Source of the DNA: JANNRR01 sp031401675
Lineage (GTDB): Bacteria; Pseudomonadota; Alphaproteobacteria; Rhodobacterales; Rhodobacteraceae
DNA: 25,271 nt
Reading direction: 5' to 3'
Assembly: GCA_031401675.1 (NCBI GenBank)
Contig: JANNRR010000087.1
Span: 1 to 25,271, forward strand
Part shown: positions 22,853-25,271 of the stretch, piece after piece
Numbering within the stretch: position 1 is the first letter of the stretch
How the letters are laid out: the number at the start of each line of letters is the position of its first letter
Program-made: the position numbers and the translations under genes
The notes under the pieces: model-generated
What the model saw: the letters and a program-made list of their open reading frames with translations, nothing else
The model's database searches: none
Told to the model about the DNA's origin: nothing

Positions 22853-24018
22853 CACCGCCCCCTGTTCAGGAGGATGTCCCCGATTTCTCCCTGCGGCCGG
22901 GTGCGGGTAAAGGCCAGAAGCATGCCGACCAGAATGCCGCCCGCAATCAACGACGAGCCGCCATAGCTGACGAACGGCAGCGTCATGCCCTTGGCAGGCA
23001 ACAGCCGCACCGCCACCCCGATGTTGATCAGAGCCTGCACCCCGAACACGCAGGCCAGCCCGGTGCCGGCCAGCCGGATGAACGGATCACGTTCGCGCAT
23101 CAGGCGGAACAGCGAGCGGACGCAGATGGTGGCGTAAAGCGCAATGATCGCCAGCACCAGCATCAGGCCGTATTCCTCGGCTGCGACGGCAATGATGAAA
23201 TCGGTATGGGCATCGGGCAGCGACCATTTCACCTGGCCTTCACCGACGCCGACGCCGAAGAAGCCGCCTTCCTGGATCGCATTGGTGGCAAAGCCGATCT
23301 GGGTCCGGGGATCGATGTCGGAGGACAGAAAGCCGTCGATCCGGCGGGCAAAATGCTCGGAACTGTTATAGGCCGCCATTCCACTGAGCACCACCAGGCC
23401 GCAGACGGTGACCAGGAGCAGGAACGGCGCACCGCCGACGAAATACAGCACCCCCCACGAAAACAGGACCAGAGCCGCCTGACCAAAGTCGGGCTGCATC
23501 GCCAGAAGCCCGACGATCGCAATGGCAAGGCCGAACGAGAACAGCCGGCCGGGCGGGCCGTTGATCTCCTGACTGGCGGCCATCAGCCAGGCCGCCATGA
23601 CCACGAAGCAGGGTTTCAGGAATTCCGACGGCTGCAGGGAGGCAAAGCCCAGGGAATACCAGCGGACGGCGCCCTTGCCGAAATCGGTGCCGAAAAAGGG
23701 CAACAGCGCCAGGGCGGCAAAGCTTACAAAGAAGCCGAGCACGCCAAGCCGGCGCGCCACGCCGGGCGACATCATCGACAGCGCCAGCATGACCGCCAGT
23801 GCCAGGGCACCAAACACCATCTGACGCTCGACATAATAGAACGGATCAAGCCCGTTGCGGGAGGCCAGGGGCGGCGAGGAGGCCAGCCCCAGCAGCAGCC
23901 CGATCCCGAACAGGATCAGGATGCAGGTCAGCGACCATTTGTCGATGGTGCGCCACCAGCGTGGAAGAACCGGCTCCCCTGCCCCGACGGGCATGGTGCC
24001 AAAAACCATTTCTGTCAT
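22852..24018 (-). CDS. ftsW: SEDS peptidoglycan glycosyltransferase, division type
   Basis: A 388-residue SEDS protein with about ten membrane helices. Signatures: KGAVRWYSLGFASLQPSEFLK, QPDFGQAALV (the catalytic Asp region), SLPDAHTDFIIAVAAEEYG, and LLPAKGMTLPFVSYGGSSL. Its place between murD and murG identifies the division paralogue FtsW rather than RodA. It polymerises lipid II at the septum with FtsI. The ATG at 24018 gives the usual length; the open frame to 24189 covers the intergenic region. The 187-bp gap to murD shows no gene; a GAGGCAGTC direct repeat lies just before the start and may contribute the ribosome binding site. Confidence 0.96.
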   Translation of the reverse strand: MTEMVFGTMPVGAGEPVLPRWWRTIDKWSLTCILILFGIGLLLGLASSPPLASRNGLDPFYYVERQMVFGALALAVMLALSMMSPGVARRLGVLGFFVSFAALALLPFFGTDFGKGAVRWYSLGFASLQPSEFLKPCFVVMAAWLMAASQEINGPPGRLFSFGLAIAIVGLLAMQPDFGQAALVLFSWGVLYFVGGAPFLLLVTVCGLVVLSGMAAYNSSEHFARRIDGFLSSDIDPRTQIGFATNAIQEGGFFGVGVGEGQVKWSLPDAHTDFIIAVAAEEYGLMLVLAIIALYATICVRSLFRLMRERDPFIRLAGTGLACVFGVQALINIGVAVRLLPAKGMTLPFVSYGGSSLIAGGILVGMLLAFTRTRPQGEIGDILLNRGR

Positions 24019-24205
24019 GGATAGACTGCCTCGACTGCCTCTGCCTGCCCGTTTTCCGGGTCTGGTAGCAAGATTAGCGCGGAAACCGCCGTGATGCCAG
24101 AAAAAACCCGCGAAAGGCCGGATTAAGGTGAGGGCTGTTCCGACCTGCAACGATGCAGCCAGCAGGCCGGAAGTGACGGCCCGGACCACGGGCAGCCGGG
24201 CCCGG

Positions 24206-25271
24206 TCATCCGATCAGGGCGCGGACCTGCGCCATGAAATCCTCGCCGCGCTTCTCGAAGTTGGGATACTGGTCGAAACTGGCGGCGGCGGGGGCCAGAA
24301 GGACCGTATCTCCGGCCGCCGCTTCGGCGGCGGCGCGCGTCACGGCAATGGCCATCGTTTCGCAGATCTCATGCGGGGTGTCGCCCAGTTGCAGCGCGAA
24401 ATCGCGGGCGGAATGGCCGATCAGATAGGCCTTGACCACCGAGCCGAGGAACGGTTTCAGGGCGGTGATGCCGCCATCTTTCCCCAGTCCGCCGGCGATC
24501 CAGCGGATGTGCTCGAACGCCTGCAGCGCCTTGGCGGCGCTGTCGACATTGGTGGCCTTGCTGTCGTTGACGAACCGCACCCCGCCACGTTCGCCGACGG
24601 TCTGGCTGCGGTGCGGCAGGCCCTGAAAGCTGTGGAAGGCCTGTTCGATGACCCTTGGCCCGATCCCGAGGGCGCGCGCGGCGGCGTAGGCGGCACAGGC
24701 GTTCTGATGGTTGTGAGCACCGGGCAGGCCGCTGATGGACCGCAGATCGAGTGCGGCGGTCTGTTTGCCCTTCTTCCACTCGGCCAGGAACCCCTTGCGG
24801 GCGAACACCGACCAGCCGGGGCCGTCGAGCTTTTGCCCCGACGAGATCCGGATCACCCGCTCGTCGGCGGGGCCCTCGGCCAGCTGGTTGGCGAGGTAGC
24901 GGCCCTCGGCCTCGTCGACGCCGATCACGGCCCGATCCGGCCCGCCTTCGGCGAACAGGCGGCGTTTGGCGGCGAAATAGCCACCGGGACCGCCGTGCCG
25001 GTCAAGGTGATCGGGCGACAGGTTGGTGAACACCGCCACATCCGGCGTCAGCGCGCGGGCCACGTCGCACTGATAGCTGCTGAGTTCCAGCACGATCACC
25101 TCGCCGTCGATCGCGGGATCAAGGTCCAGCACGCCGCGCCCGATGTTGCCGGCCATCTGGGTGGGGCGGCCCGCCTCGGTCAGGATGTGGTGGATCAGCG
25201 CCGTGGTGGTCGATTTGCCGTTCGATCCGGTGACGCAGATGACGCGGGGGGTCACGTCAAAGCCGTCGAAG
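24206..25271 (-). CDS. murD: UDP-N-acetylmuramoylalanine--D-glutamate ligase, N-terminus outside the window
   Basis: About 355 residues from the ATP-binding loop to the C-terminus; the frame is open to the window edge and roughly 100 N-terminal residues lie beyond. Motifs: VTGSNGKSTTTALIHHIL (P-loop), ELSSYQCD, NLSPDHLDRHGG, VNDSKATNVDSA and the C-terminal LLAPAAASFDQYPNFEKRGEDF typical of MurD. The GTG at 25255 is an internal codon, not a start. The enzyme adds D-glutamate to UDP-MurNAc-L-Ala. It is the first gene of the visible division/cell-wall cluster. Confidence 0.96.
   Translation of the reverse strand, partial: FDGFDVTPRVICVTGSNGKSTTTALIHHILTEAGRPTQMAGNIGRGVLDLDPAIDGEVIVLELSSYQCDVARALTPDVAVFTNLSPDHLDRHGGPGGYFAAKRRLFAEGGPDRAVIGVDEAEGRYLANQLAEGPADERVIRISSGQKLDGPGWSVFARKGFLAEWKKGKQTAALDLRSISGLPGAHNHQNACAAYAAARALGIGPRVIEQAFHSFQGLPHRSQTVGERGGVRFVNDSKATNVDSAAKALQAFEHIRWIAGGLGKDGGITALKPFLGSVVKAYLIGHSARDFALQLGDTPHEICETMAIAVTRAAAEAAAGDTVLLAPAAASFDQYPNFEKRGEDFMAQVRALIG

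Noticed and set aside
25255..25255. GTG at 25255 as the murD start.
   Set aside because: It falls directly before the ATP-binding loop, so the N-terminal UDP-binding domain would be missing; the frame is open to the window edge, and the gene simply continues outside.

Overview
The window is GC-rich and densely coded, and reads as a Rhodobacterales (Paracoccaceae/Roseobacter-type) alphaproteobacterial chromosome. The indicators are the murD-ftsW-murG-murC-DUF2484 gene order, a DUF1007 plus NiCoT metal-transport pair, a VPLPA-type C-terminal sorting signal, a single LolC/E-like permease beside lolD, and CGTAGGGTGCGTG-type intergenic hairpin repeats. Assignment is from motif recognition only; no database search was possible.

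Layout. 1-2503 (minus): a MATE exporter (cut by the window edge), an RcnA/NiCoT-like Ni/Co transporter and a DUF1007 periplasmic protein, apparently one operon. 2612-3972 (plus): a glutathione S-transferase and a Phd/Doc-type toxin-antitoxin pair. 4076-6046 (plus): parE, topoisomerase IV subunit B. 6047-7608: a DUF924 gene set among decayed sequence, including an intergenic repeat and a small antitoxin-like frame (BrnA-like) broken by one stop codon. 7609-9608: two paralogous mono-haem cytochromes c (one periplasmic, one a lipoprotein), both minus, separated by a plus-strand GDSL esterase with a VPLPA-CTERM tail. Each cytochrome has an FNR-type box at exactly the same distance from its start codon. 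9845-10627: an unrecognised membrane protein. 10725-12678: lolD and lolC/E. 12869-17168: a group II PLP decarboxylase and a CysK-like enzyme in one operon, divergent from a winged-helix/TPR regulator. 17375-25271 (minus): the division/cell-wall cluster murD-ftsW-murG-murC-DUF2484-DUF2484, followed by an inserted 490-codon ORF, repeat-rich DNA and only the first third of murB.

The points most worth attention are: the broken dcw cluster, where murB is truncated and about 2 kb of unusual, repeat-rich sequence lies between DUF2484 and the murB stub; the CysK-like/decarboxylase/CadC-like regulator locus, which looks like a small uncharacterised pathway making a decarboxylated beta-substituted alanine; and the matched FNR boxes before the two cytochromes.
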